Assembly (NCBI GenBank): GCA_019247515.1
Contig: JAFAOS010000472.1
Location: 1 to 57,742 of the forward strand
Source of the DNA: Chloroflexota bacterium
Lineage (GTDB): Bacteria; Chloroflexota; UBA6077; CF-72
DNA: 57,742 nucleotides
Direction of reading: 5' to 3'
The translations under genes and the position numbers were made by a program. Every line of letters starts with the position of its first letter. Position 1 is the first letter of the stretch. Below, piece by piece: positions 50,631-57,742 of this stretch. The notes under the pieces were generated by a model. The model ran no database searches. It was not told the DNA's origin and saw nothing but the letters and a program-made list of their open reading frames with translations.

Positions 50631-50795
50631 ACGACTGATTTTTACCCCAGCGGCTACGGACCAAGCGCGATGCGCGACAGAGACAACGAGCGTTGGTTTG
50701 CTTGCTAGACGCGGCCGATGAGGCGTTGTAGCCTCGGAGGCAGCGTCGATGGTGAAAGCGTGGCGCGGGGGTGGCGCTAAGGGCGGCTCTCACGG

Positions 50796-51833
50796 ATGAG
50801 GCCCGTCATCAGGCCGTCTGTGGGCCTGGCCGTGGTCGCCGTTGTGGCGCTGGCGCTGCCATTTGTCGCCAGCGGCTTCCTCACCCTCGAGTTCGCCTAC
50901 GCGCTCATTTTTGCGATGGCGATCCTGGGCCTCAATTTGCTGGTCGGCTTCTCCGGCCAGATCTCGCTCGGCCATGGGGCCTTCATGGCGCTGGGCGCGT
51001 TTACCGCGGCGATCGGCGTCAAGACACTGGGTTGGCCGTACCCGATCACGCTGCCGGTCGCCGCAATCCTGTGTGGCGTTCTCGGCTGGATCATCGGTAT
51101 CGCCGCGGCCCGTCTGGAAGGCATATATCTCGGTCTGGCGACGTTCGCGCTCGCGGTCGCTATACCGGACCTCCTGAAGAAGCAATCCAGCATTACGGGC
51201 GGAGTCAAGGGCATCACGCTCAAGCAGATCACCTCACCGGTACCCGGCGTGAGCGACGACCAGTTCCTGTACCTGTTATGTCTGGCGATTGCAGCCGTGC
51301 TGTTCGTGCTGGCGGCCAACCTGCTGGGCAGCCGCACGGGCCGAGCCTGTCGCGCCGTGCGTGACGGTGAGCTGGCGGCGGCCGCCTCCGGCGTACACGT
51401 CGGGTACTACAAAACTCTGGCTTTCGCCATCAGCGCGGCGTACGCCGGGATCGCCGGCGCACTGTTCGGGCTGACGACGGCCTTCGTGAGCAGCGACGCG
51501 TTTCCCTTCCAACTGTCGGTCGGACTGCTGGTGGGTGGGGTCGTCGGTGGCATTGCCAGCATCGTTGGCGCACTGATCGGCGGCCTGCTGAACGAGTTTT
51601 TGCCGATCTACGCCCAGCAGTTGCTGCTTCCGATCAGCAAGCCGCTGGCGAACGCGGCACCGGGCGCCGTGCAGGGCCTCTTGCTGTTGCTTGTTCTGGC
51701 GCTGGCACGCGGCGGGGTAGCCGGGGTGCTCGGCAGTGCGTACCAGCGCGTGGTCCAGCTTGCCGGGGTCCGACCCAGCCACGCCACGGATACGGAAGAA
51801 CCACGTCTCGCGGAACCGGTTTCGGCCCCGTAG
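50796..51833 (+). CDS. livM: Branched-chain amino acid-type ABC transporter permease LivM
   Basis: A 345-residue permease with about ten hydrophobic segments, LNLLVGFSGQISLGHGAFMA near residue 46 and RAVRDGELAAAASGVHVGYY-type EAA loop near 190 (split here at GELAAAA). These are LivM signatures. The C terminus extends into a charged tail. It forms the membrane channel with LivH for uptake of branched-chain amino acids or related small acids. First gene of the liv unit, divergent from the peroxiredoxin gene. Confidence 0.93.
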   Translation: MRPVIRPSVGLAVVAVVALALPFVASGFLTLEFAYALIFAMAILGLNLLVGFSGQISLGHGAFMALGAFTAAIGVKTLGWPYPITLPVAAILCGVLGWIIGIAAARLEGIYLGLATFALAVAIPDLLKKQSSITGGVKGITLKQITSPVPGVSDDQFLYLLCLAIAAVLFVLAANLLGSRTGRACRAVRDGELAAAASGVHVGYYKTLAFAISAAYAGIAGALFGLTTAFVSSDAFPFQLSVGLLVGGVVGGIASIVGALIGGLLNEFLPIYAQQLLLPISKPLANAAPGAVQGLLLLLVLALARGGVAGVLGSAYQRVVQLAGVRPSHATDTEEPRLAEPVSAP

Positions 51834-51855
51834 TAGGAAAGGAGAGGAACGGCAG

Positions 51856-53292
51856 ATGAGATCAGCTCTTCGTCTTGGCCTCGTTGGACTCGTGGCGCTC
51901 GCGCTGATGGCCTGTTCGAACGGGTCTCCAGCGCCCAGTGGCGGCGCCGCGCCAGCGGCGACTTCCGCCGCGGCCGTGGTCGCCACGGTTGCGCCTGCCG
52001 CCGCGGCCACTGCCGCCCCCGCCGCGGCCACCGCCGCGCCCGCGGTAGCCACCGCGGCCCCCGCCGCCGCCGCGACGATCGGCGCTGTCGCAACCTCCAC
52101 CGGCAATGCACAGCTCACCGCCAGCGACGTCGGCGTCACGCCGACCACGATCATGATCGGCGGGACCGTGCCGCTGAGTGGCCCGGCGGCCGCATACGGC
52201 ACGATCCCTAAGGCGGCCGACGCGTACTTCCACTACGTTAATGACAACGGCGGTGTGAACGGGCGACAGATCGACTACACCTATCTCGACGATGCCTACG
52301 ACCCCGCACAAACGGTGCCGCTCACCAAACAGCTGGTTGAGCAGAACCACGTCTTCGCGGTCTACGCAGGCCTTGGCACACAACCGACGACGTCAGTGCG
52401 CGATTACCTGAACACGAACAAAGTACCGCAGGTGTTCGTCGCGACCGGCGCGACGACCTTCCAGGCTGATTTCCAGCAGTACCCCTATACGTTCGGGTAC
52501 ATCCCCGCCTACCAGGGAGAGTCGGCGATATACGCCGAGTACCTGATGAAGAACTCGCCGAACGCCAAGGTCGGCATCATCTACCAGAACGACGACTACG
52601 GCCAGGACTACGTCGACGGATTGACCAAGGCGCTGGGCAGCAAAGCCAGCGACATGATCGTCGACAAGGAGAACAACGACGTGGGCGCGGCCGACCTCGG
52701 TTCCCAGGTGACCAAGCTCAAGAGCTCGGGTGCCGACACCTGGTTCGTGTTCGAGACCCCATCGCCGGCCGAAAAGGCGCTGACCGCCGCCTTCCAGGCG
52801 GACTGGCATCCAACGATCTACCTCAACTCCGTGTCCAATCCGGTGCCGTACATCAAGGCCGTACAGAAGGCCACCGGCGACCCGAAGTCGGTCGACGGCA
52901 TGATTACCACCCAGTATCTCAAGGACCCGACCGATCCCAGCCAGGCGAACGACGCCGGGATTCAGCTGTACAAGCAGATCATGACCAAGTACTACCCGCA
53001 GGGCGATGTCACCGATGGCTTCAATATCGCTGGCATGGCACCGGCGTACACGTTCGTGAACGCGCTCAAAAAGGTAGGCCCGAACCTGACCCGACAAGGA
53101 TTGCTGGATGCTCTCGGCAACCTGAACGAGACCGATAACCCGTTCATCTACAAGGGCATCAGCGTCAAAACAACGCCTACGGACCACTACACGATCACGC
53201 AGCAGTTCCTGGCGAAGTACGACGCCGCCGACGGCTATTGGAAATCAGCCAGCGATCCAATCGACGTACGGGGCCAGATCCAGTATCCGTGA
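51856..53292 (+). CDS. livK: LivK-type substrate-binding lipoprotein
   Basis: A 478-residue lipoprotein. The signal ends in the lipobox LMAC. A low-complexity Ala/Thr/Pro spacer (about 25-85) is followed by a type-1 periplasmic-binding domain: IMIGGTVPLSGPAAAYGTIP, DNGGVNGRQIDYTYLDDAYD and NDDYGQDYVDGL. It captures branched-chain amino acids, amides or similar ligands and passes them to the permeases. AGGAGAGGAAC lies just before ATG 51856. Its stop overlaps the livG start by GTGA. Confidence 0.93.
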   Translation: MRSALRLGLVGLVALALMACSNGSPAPSGGAAPAATSAAAVVATVAPAAAATAAPAAATAAPAVATAAPAAAATIGAVATSTGNAQLTASDVGVTPTTIMIGGTVPLSGPAAAYGTIPKAADAYFHYVNDNGGVNGRQIDYTYLDDAYDPAQTVPLTKQLVEQNHVFAVYAGLGTQPTTSVRDYLNTNKVPQVFVATGATTFQADFQQYPYTFGYIPAYQGESAIYAEYLMKNSPNAKVGIIYQNDDYGQDYVDGLTKALGSKASDMIVDKENNDVGAADLGSQVTKLKSSGADTWFVFETPSPAEKALTAAFQADWHPTIYLNSVSNPVPYIKAVQKATGDPKSVDGMITTQYLKDPTDPSQANDAGIQLYKQIMTKYYPQGDVTDGFNIAGMAPAYTFVNALKKVGPNLTRQGLLDALGNLNETDNPFIYKGISVKTTPTDHYTITQQFLAKYDAADGYWKSASDPIDVRGQIQYP

Positions 53293-54053
53293 CGCTCCTG
53301 TCCATTCAGGACTTGAGCGTCAGATTCGGTGGCGTGGCGGCGCTGGATGCGGTGTCGTTCGATGTCGGCGTGCGACAGATCGTCGGGCTCATCGGGCCCA
53401 ACGGCGCAGGCAAGACGACGCTGTTCAACTGCATCAGTCGGCTGTACACGCCACAAAGCGGCAGCATCCGCCTCGAGAACCAGGACCTGCTCGCGCTCAA
53501 ACCGCACGAGATCATCCGACTGGGCGTCGCGCGCACATTTCAGAACGTGGCCCTGTTCGGTCGCATGAGCGTGCTCGACAACGTGCTCGTCGGTGACCAC
53601 AGCCACATTCGCGCCAACCCGATCCAGAGCGCGCTGCGCCTGCCACCATCGGGCCGCATGGAGCGGGAGGCCCGCGAGCGCGCGCTGCTCGCGCTCGACG
53701 TGGTTGGCTTACGAGGCGTGGCCGGCGCCGTGGCGGGCGCGCTGCCATTCGCCATCCAGAAGCGTGTGGAGCTCGCACGGGCGCTGGTGTCGCGCCCGCG
53801 CCTGCTCTTGCTCGACGAGCCGGCGGGTGGTCTTAATCACACCGAAGTCGCCGAATTGAGCCAACTCATCCGACGCATTCACGCGCAGTTGGAGTTGACA
53901 GTGCTGCTGGTCGAGCACCACATGAACCTTGTCATGGGCATATCGGACCAGGTCGTGGTGCTCAGCTTCGGCAGGAAGATCGCGGAAGGCTCGCCGGACA
54001 CCGTCCGCGCGGATCCGGGCGTGATCAAGGCTTATCTCGGAGCGGCTGCTTAA
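53289..54053 (+). CDS. livG: ABC transporter ATP-binding protein LivG
   Basis: A 254-residue ATPase: Walker A IGPNGAGKTTLFNC, GVARTFQNVALFG typical of LivG, the family's Walker B LLLLDEPAGGLNHTE and the H-loop LVEHHMNLVMG. The usual LSxGQ signature is degenerate here, reading GALPFAIQKRVELARALVS. GTG 53289 is chosen as it gives the normal N terminus and overlaps the upstream stop. It powers the LivHM channel. Confidence 0.93.
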   Translation: MTLLSIQDLSVRFGGVAALDAVSFDVGVRQIVGLIGPNGAGKTTLFNCISRLYTPQSGSIRLENQDLLALKPHEIIRLGVARTFQNVALFGRMSVLDNVLVGDHSHIRANPIQSALRLPPSGRMEREARERALLALDVVGLRGVAGAVAGALPFAIQKRVELARALVSRPRLLLLDEPAGGLNHTEVAELSQLIRRIHAQLELTVLLVEHHMNLVMGISDQVVVLSFGRKIAEGSPDTVRADPGVIKAYLGAAA

Positions 54054-54054
54054 A

Positions 54055-54762
54055 GTGCCGCTGCTCGAGATGCAACAGCTGTGCGCCGGGTACGGCCAGC
54101 GCCGGGTGCTGCAGGACCTCGACTTATCGATCGATCCCTCAGAAGTCGTCGCGATTCTTGGCGCCAACGGCGCCGGCAAGACGACCACACTGCGCGCCAT
54201 CTCGGGCACGACCAAACGCGAAGGACAACTCACGTTCGATGGTCAATCGCTGCTTGGCTCCAGCCCGTCTTCGACGGCCCGCCTCGGCATTGCGCACGTG
54301 CCGGAAGGCCGCGGCACGATGGGCCAGCTCACGGTGCTCGAAAACCTGCAACTCGGCGCGTATATCCGCCGCGATCGAGCGGTGGCCGCCGACCTGGAGC
54401 GCGTGTATTCGTATTTCCCAATTCTCCGCGAACGTCGCAAACAGCTCGCGGCCACCCTGAGTGGCGGCGAGCAGCAAATGCTGGCGATCGGCCGGGCGTT
54501 GATGGCCCGCCCGCGCTTGCTGCTGCTGGACGAGCCGTCCCTGGGCCTGGCGCCGATCGTCGCGCAGGGAATTTTCGACATCATCACCAGCATCAATCGC
54601 GATTCAGGGGCAGCTGTGCTACTGGTGGAGCAGAACGCCGTGGCAGCACTGGACATCTCGCACCGGGCATACGTTTTGGAAGTCGGCCGCATCGCGGTCA
54701 GCGGCAGCAGCGCCGAACTGAAAGAACACGCTGGCGTGCGACGCTCGTATCTGGGGTACTGA
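54055..54762 (+). CDS. livF: ABC transporter ATP-binding protein LivF
   Basis: A 235-residue ATPase with Walker A LGANGAGKTTTLRAISG, the LivF-type AHVPEGRGTMGQLTVLENLQ, signature LSGGEQQMLAIGRALM, Walker B LLLLDEPSLGLAP and LLVEQNAVAAL. GTG start right after the livG stop. Pairs with LivG as the second ATPase. Confidence 0.94.
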   Translation: MPLLEMQQLCAGYGQRRVLQDLDLSIDPSEVVAILGANGAGKTTTLRAISGTTKREGQLTFDGQSLLGSSPSSTARLGIAHVPEGRGTMGQLTVLENLQLGAYIRRDRAVAADLERVYSYFPILRERRKQLAATLSGGEQQMLAIGRALMARPRLLLLDEPSLGLAPIVAQGIFDIITSINRDSGAAVLLVEQNAVAALDISHRAYVLEVGRIAVSGSSAELKEHAGVRRSYLGY

Positions 54763-54769
54763 CGCGGGC

Positions 54770-55651
54770 GTGCAGGACTTCCTGGCCCAGGTCATCGCGG
54801 GCATCGCCGCTGGCGGCATCTATGCCAGTCTGGCGCTGGCGCTGGTGCTGATCTATCAGGCAATGGGGTTGATCAACTTCGCCCAGGGCGAGTTCGCGAT
54901 GTTCACCGCCTTCATCTGTTTCGCGCTGCTCGACGCCGCTCAGCTTCCGTACGCGGTTGCCTTCATCATCTCGGTGCTGGTTGCCTTCGCCGGCGCATTC
55001 GTCATCGAACGGGTCATCGTCCGACCATTTGAACGCGGCTCACCGCTGATCGTACTGATCGTCACGCTGGCGCTGTTTGAGATCGTCAATTCGGTCGCCG
55101 GCTTCATCTGGGGTTACCAGCCGCGCTCGTTTCCATCGCCGTTCCCGGCTCGCTCGGTCAACCTGGGCGGCATCCTGATCTCCATTCAGAACGCCAGCAT
55201 CATTGCCGTCAGCCTGGTGATGCTCGGTCTGGTGTACTTGCTCTTCAACCGGACCAAGCTGGGGCTGGCGATGCGCGCCACGGCGCTGTATCCCGAAGTC
55301 AGCCAGCTCCTGGGCATTCGCACCGGGCTGATGCTCGGCCTGGGCTGGGGGCTCGCCTCGGCAGTTGGCGCGATCTCTGGCATCCTGGTCGCACCCATCG
55401 TGTTCCTGGAACCGAACATGATGCAGGGTGTCCTCATCTACGCGTTCGCGGCGGCGGTACTGGGCGGCATCGACAGTCCGCTGGGCGCGGTGGTTGGCGG
55501 TCTGCTGCTGGGCATCATGCTGGCGCTGATCGGCGCGTACATTCCCGCTCTGGCGGATCTGCGACTGGCGCTGTCCCTGATGCTGATCGTGGTATTGCTG
55601 CTGGTGCGGCCCACGGGGCTGTTCGGACAACAGCACGCGCGGCGCGTGTAA
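54770..55651 (+). CDS. livH: Branched-chain amino acid-type ABC transporter permease LivH
   Basis: A 293-residue permease with eight or so membrane segments, GGIYASLALALVLIYQAMGL and INFAQGEFAMF near the N terminus, GLAMRATALYPEVSQLLGIR as the EAA loop and the terminal RPTGLFGQQHA. All are LivH features. GTG 54770 is the first start. Found last of the five transporter genes, an unusual place, as livH usually leads. Confidence 0.93.
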   Translation: MQDFLAQVIAGIAAGGIYASLALALVLIYQAMGLINFAQGEFAMFTAFICFALLDAAQLPYAVAFIISVLVAFAGAFVIERVIVRPFERGSPLIVLIVTLALFEIVNSVAGFIWGYQPRSFPSPFPARSVNLGGILISIQNASIIAVSLVMLGLVYLLFNRTKLGLAMRATALYPEVSQLLGIRTGLMLGLGWGLASAVGAISGILVAPIVFLEPNMMQGVLIYAFAAAVLGGIDSPLGAVVGGLLLGIMLALIGAYIPALADLRLALSLMLIVVLLLVRPTGLFGQQHARRV

Positions 55652-55663
55652 AAGAAGACCGCA

Positions 55664-56869
55664 ATGTACGACTTCAGCCCGACACCGGAACAGCAGCGCG
55701 TCGTCGAGCGTGTGCGCGCTTTGATGGACGAGCTCGTCTATCCCAACGAATCCAGGATGGTCCCACACGTGGGATTGCCCGACGATCTGCTGCGGCCGCT
55801 GCAGGCGCGCGTCAAAGCCGAGGGGTTGTGGGCCGCGCACATGCCCGCCGACGCCGGCGGGCTCGGCATGGGCAACGTCACGCTCGGACTGATCAACGAA
55901 CAGTTGGGCCGGAGTCCGATTGCGCCGCGCATCTTCGGCACCGCCGCCCCCGACACCGGCAACATGGAGATCCTGTGGCTGGCCGGCACGCCCGACCAGA
56001 AACGCACGTTCCTCGAGCCACTCATGGCCGACGAGGTTCGCTCGTGCATTGCCATGACCGAGCCGGAGGTCTCTGGCTCCGACCCGACGCTCATTCAGAC
56101 CACCGCCGTGCGAGATGGCGACGAGTGGGTCATCAACGGTCACAAGTGGTTCATCACCGGCGCCAGCGCGGCCGCCTTCGCTATCGTCTTCGCCGTGACC
56201 GATCCTGACGCCGCGCCGCACCGCCGCACCAGCATGTTCCTGGTGCCGGTCACCACTCCCGGCTACGAGTTCGTCCGCGAAGTGCCCGTCATGGGTGATC
56301 AGAGCCTGGGGGGTCACTGTGAATTGCGCTTCAACAACTGTCGCGTGCCGGCCGACAGCATGCTCGGCGCGCGCGGCGACGGCTTTGCACTGGCGCAGGC
56401 GCGCCTGGGGCCGGGTCGCATCACCCACTGCATGCGCTGGATTGGCGTAGCGCAGCGCGCCTTCGAATTGATGCTGGCGCGTGCGCTGGAGCGTGAAACG
56501 CGCGGCCAGCGCCTGGCGGACCTGCAGACCATCCAGAACTGGATTGCCGATTCCGCGGCGGAGATCCACGGATTCCGGTTGATGACGCTCCAGGCGGCAT
56601 GGCTGATGGATCGCGGCGCGGACGCGCGGACGGAGATCTCGATGATCAAGTTCGCTGGCGCTCGCGTCCTGCACGATGTGCTGGACCGCGCCATCCAGGT
56701 GCACGGCGCGCTGGGCTTTAGCCAGGACTCGCCGCTGGAAGGCTGGTATCGCGAAGCGCGCGCGGCGCGGATCTACGATGGTCCGGACGAGGTCCACCGC
56801 ATGGTGGTGGCGCGCCGGATCCTGCGTCACTTCGGCGCCGGTCGCTCCGAGGCGCCGCGCGCGGCCTGA
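55664..56869 (+). CDS. Acyl-CoA dehydrogenase (ACAD10/11-like)
   Basis: A 401-residue flavoprotein. It has IAMTEPEVSGSDPTLIQTTA and VINGHKWFITGASAA for FAD binding, ARLGPGRITHCMRWIGVAQR, the C-terminal VLDRAIQVHGALGFSQDSPL and YREARAARIYDGPDEVHRM. No catalytic Glu in the usual medium-chain position can be assigned with certainty. It dehydrogenates an acyl-CoA at the alpha-beta bond. The protein lies 12 bp after livH and just before an APH-like gene, the pair found in ACAD10-type systems that phosphorylate and then dehydrate 4-hydroxyacyl-CoA. Confidence 0.94.
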   Translation: MYDFSPTPEQQRVVERVRALMDELVYPNESRMVPHVGLPDDLLRPLQARVKAEGLWAAHMPADAGGLGMGNVTLGLINEQLGRSPIAPRIFGTAAPDTGNMEILWLAGTPDQKRTFLEPLMADEVRSCIAMTEPEVSGSDPTLIQTTAVRDGDEWVINGHKWFITGASAAAFAIVFAVTDPDAAPHRRTSMFLVPVTTPGYEFVREVPVMGDQSLGGHCELRFNNCRVPADSMLGARGDGFALAQARLGPGRITHCMRWIGVAQRAFELMLARALERETRGQRLADLQTIQNWIADSAAEIHGFRLMTLQAAWLMDRGADARTEISMIKFAGARVLHDVLDRAIQVHGALGFSQDSPLEGWYREARAARIYDGPDEVHRMVVARRILRHFGAGRSEAPRAA

Positions 56870-56888
56870 CCCTCCGGAGGTCTCCAGC

Positions 56889-57742
56889 ATGCTGGACACC
56901 ATCGCCGTTCGGCCGGACGAGCGCTTCGACGTGGGACGCGTCGCGGACTTTCTGCGGACCCATGGCATGGCGGTGGGCGAACTGGAGGTCGAGCAGTTTC
57001 CGGCGGGACAGTCCAACCTGACGTTCCTGCTTCGATCGGGCGAGTGGGAAGCGGTGCTCCGCCGACCACCGCTGGGTCCGGTGCCGCCAAGAGCGCACGA
57101 CATGGCGCGCGAGTTTCGCATTCTGCATCGTCTCTACCCCAGCTTTCGCCTGGCGCCGCAACCGTACGTTCTGTGCGAGGATGACGCGATTATTGGCGCG
57201 CCCTTTTACGTCATGGAGCGGCGGCGCGGGTTGGTGCTCGACCAGGAGCTGCCCGTGGGCTGGACGCCGGATACGGCTCTGCACCGCGCGATTGCCGAGT
57301 CACTGGTGCGCGTGCTGGTGGACCTTCACGCGGTAGACTGGCACGCCGCTGGACTGGACGACGTCGGGCATCCGGACGGTTACATGCAGCGCCAGGTCAC
57401 TGGCTGGATCGAACGCTTTCACCGCGCACGGACCGTAGAGGTCCAGGGCTTCGATACGTTTTCTCAGTGGCTTGTCAATCATTTGCCGGCGCCGCAAGCG
57501 CCAACCGTGATTCACAACGACTACAAGCTGAACAACGTGTTGCTGGACGCCGACGACCCCCGCCGCGTCACGGCAGTGCTGGACTGGGAAATGGCCACCA
57601 TTGGCGACCCGCTCTCGGACCTGGCGTCGCTCCTGGTGTACTGGACCGCGCCCGAGGACGTGGAGATGATGGGCGGCTTGCGGTCGGTCACGTGCGAGCC
57701 AGGCTTTCCCACCCGCGCCGAGATCGCGGAGCTATACGCGCG
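56889..57742 (+). CDS. APH-family phosphotransferase (ACAD10 N-terminal type), 3' end beyond window
   Basis: 284 codons of a kinase-like protein: FPAGQSNLTFLLRSGEWEAV and LRRPPLGPVPPRAHDMAREF form the N-lobe with the conserved LRRPP; YVMERRRGLVL; then the catalytic VIHNDYKLNNVLLD and the metal-binding VLDWEMATIGDPLSDL. In human ACAD10/11 a similar kinase domain phosphorylates 4-hydroxyacyl-CoA for the partner dehydrogenase. GGAGG lies about 9 nt before ATG 56889. It follows the dehydrogenase by 19 bp, so co-function is likely. Confidence 0.93.
   Translation, partial: MLDTIAVRPDERFDVGRVADFLRTHGMAVGELEVEQFPAGQSNLTFLLRSGEWEAVLRRPPLGPVPPRAHDMAREFRILHRLYPSFRLAPQPYVLCEDDAIIGAPFYVMERRRGLVLDQELPVGWTPDTALHRAIAESLVRVLVDLHAVDWHAAGLDDVGHPDGYMQRQVTGWIERFHRARTVEVQGFDTFSQWLVNHLPAPQAPTVIHNDYKLNNVLLDADDPRRVTAVLDWEMATIGDPLSDLASLLVYWTAPEDVEMMGGLRSVTCEPGFPTRAEIAELYA

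Noticed and set aside
55040-57121. 693-codon frame on the minus strand
   Set aside because: Antisense of livH, the acyl-CoA dehydrogenase and the APH-like gene, all with strong motifs; no recognisable domain in the translation.

Overview
The window is a high-GC bacterial chromosome segment that reads like a soil or sediment Chloroflexota-type genome. That placement is an inference. It rests on the gene mix (DUF2851, DUF402, DUF92, YfhO- and GT39-type membrane proteins, Pro/Ala/Thr-rich secreted proteins, a large XRE/NB-ARC/LuxR regulator, a liv operon joined to acyl-CoA genes) and on many start codons lying 5-12 bases downstream of a TANNNT -10 box with no ribosome binding site. No rRNA or tRNA gene was seen.

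Layout. 1-9.7 kb: a partial RelA/SpoT gene, M20 and P1 peptidases, ribokinase, DUF971, a giant YfhO-like membrane protein, proline dehydrogenase and two small paralogous zinc-ribbon proteins. 9.7-16.7 kb: DUF2851, pheA, ligA, tag (with an apparent ACG start), LysM, DUF402 and a frameshifted DUF92. 16.8-24.1 kb: a HAD/metallophosphoesterase/cupredoxin operon, a divergent secreted protein, a RibD-like reductase, a SnoaL-PNPOx fusion, a Bax-inhibitor-1 protein, a STAS-like protein and a decayed GrdB-like gene. 24.4-38.7 kb: secreted proteins, an alpha/beta hydrolase, the XRE-NB-ARC-LuxR regulator, VOC and SDR enzymes, DedA, a serine beta-lactamase-like hydrolase and a PEP-synthase/Rph-like phosphotransferase, with remnants of a cupin and an alpha/beta hydrolase between them.

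38.86-44.71 kb is a 5.8-kb integrative element bounded by near-identical blocks built from GTAGGCGGAACC(T) units. It carries a frameshifted tyrosine integrase, an XRE regulator, terminase small and large subunits, and a packed run of small genes (DUF4258, DUF2283, RHH-like and others), but no capsid genes. The large terminase is split by an inverted gene. RNase P RNA (rnpB) lies just outside its right end. 45-57.7 kb: a GT39-like protein, Mrp/ApbC, an acyl-CoA synthetase, a peroxiredoxin, then a livM-SBP-livG-livF-livH operon continuing into an acyl-CoA dehydrogenase and an APH/ACAD10-like phosphotransferase, which looks like uptake of a branched-chain or acidic substrate and its CoA-dependent catabolism.

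The main discovery candidate is selenocysteine. The peroxiredoxin at 50142-50630 is a complete single frame interrupted only by TGA at the peroxidatic cysteine, with a SECIS-like hairpin whose loop starts 17 nt downstream. About 27 kb away the GrdB-like gene has TGA exactly at the first residue of its C/U-x-x-C motif, with a similar hairpin at the same distance. That second gene also has three frameshifts, so it is either a relic or affected by indels in the assembly. Two TGA codons at catalytic cysteines in unrelated redox families point to a Sec-decoding lineage.
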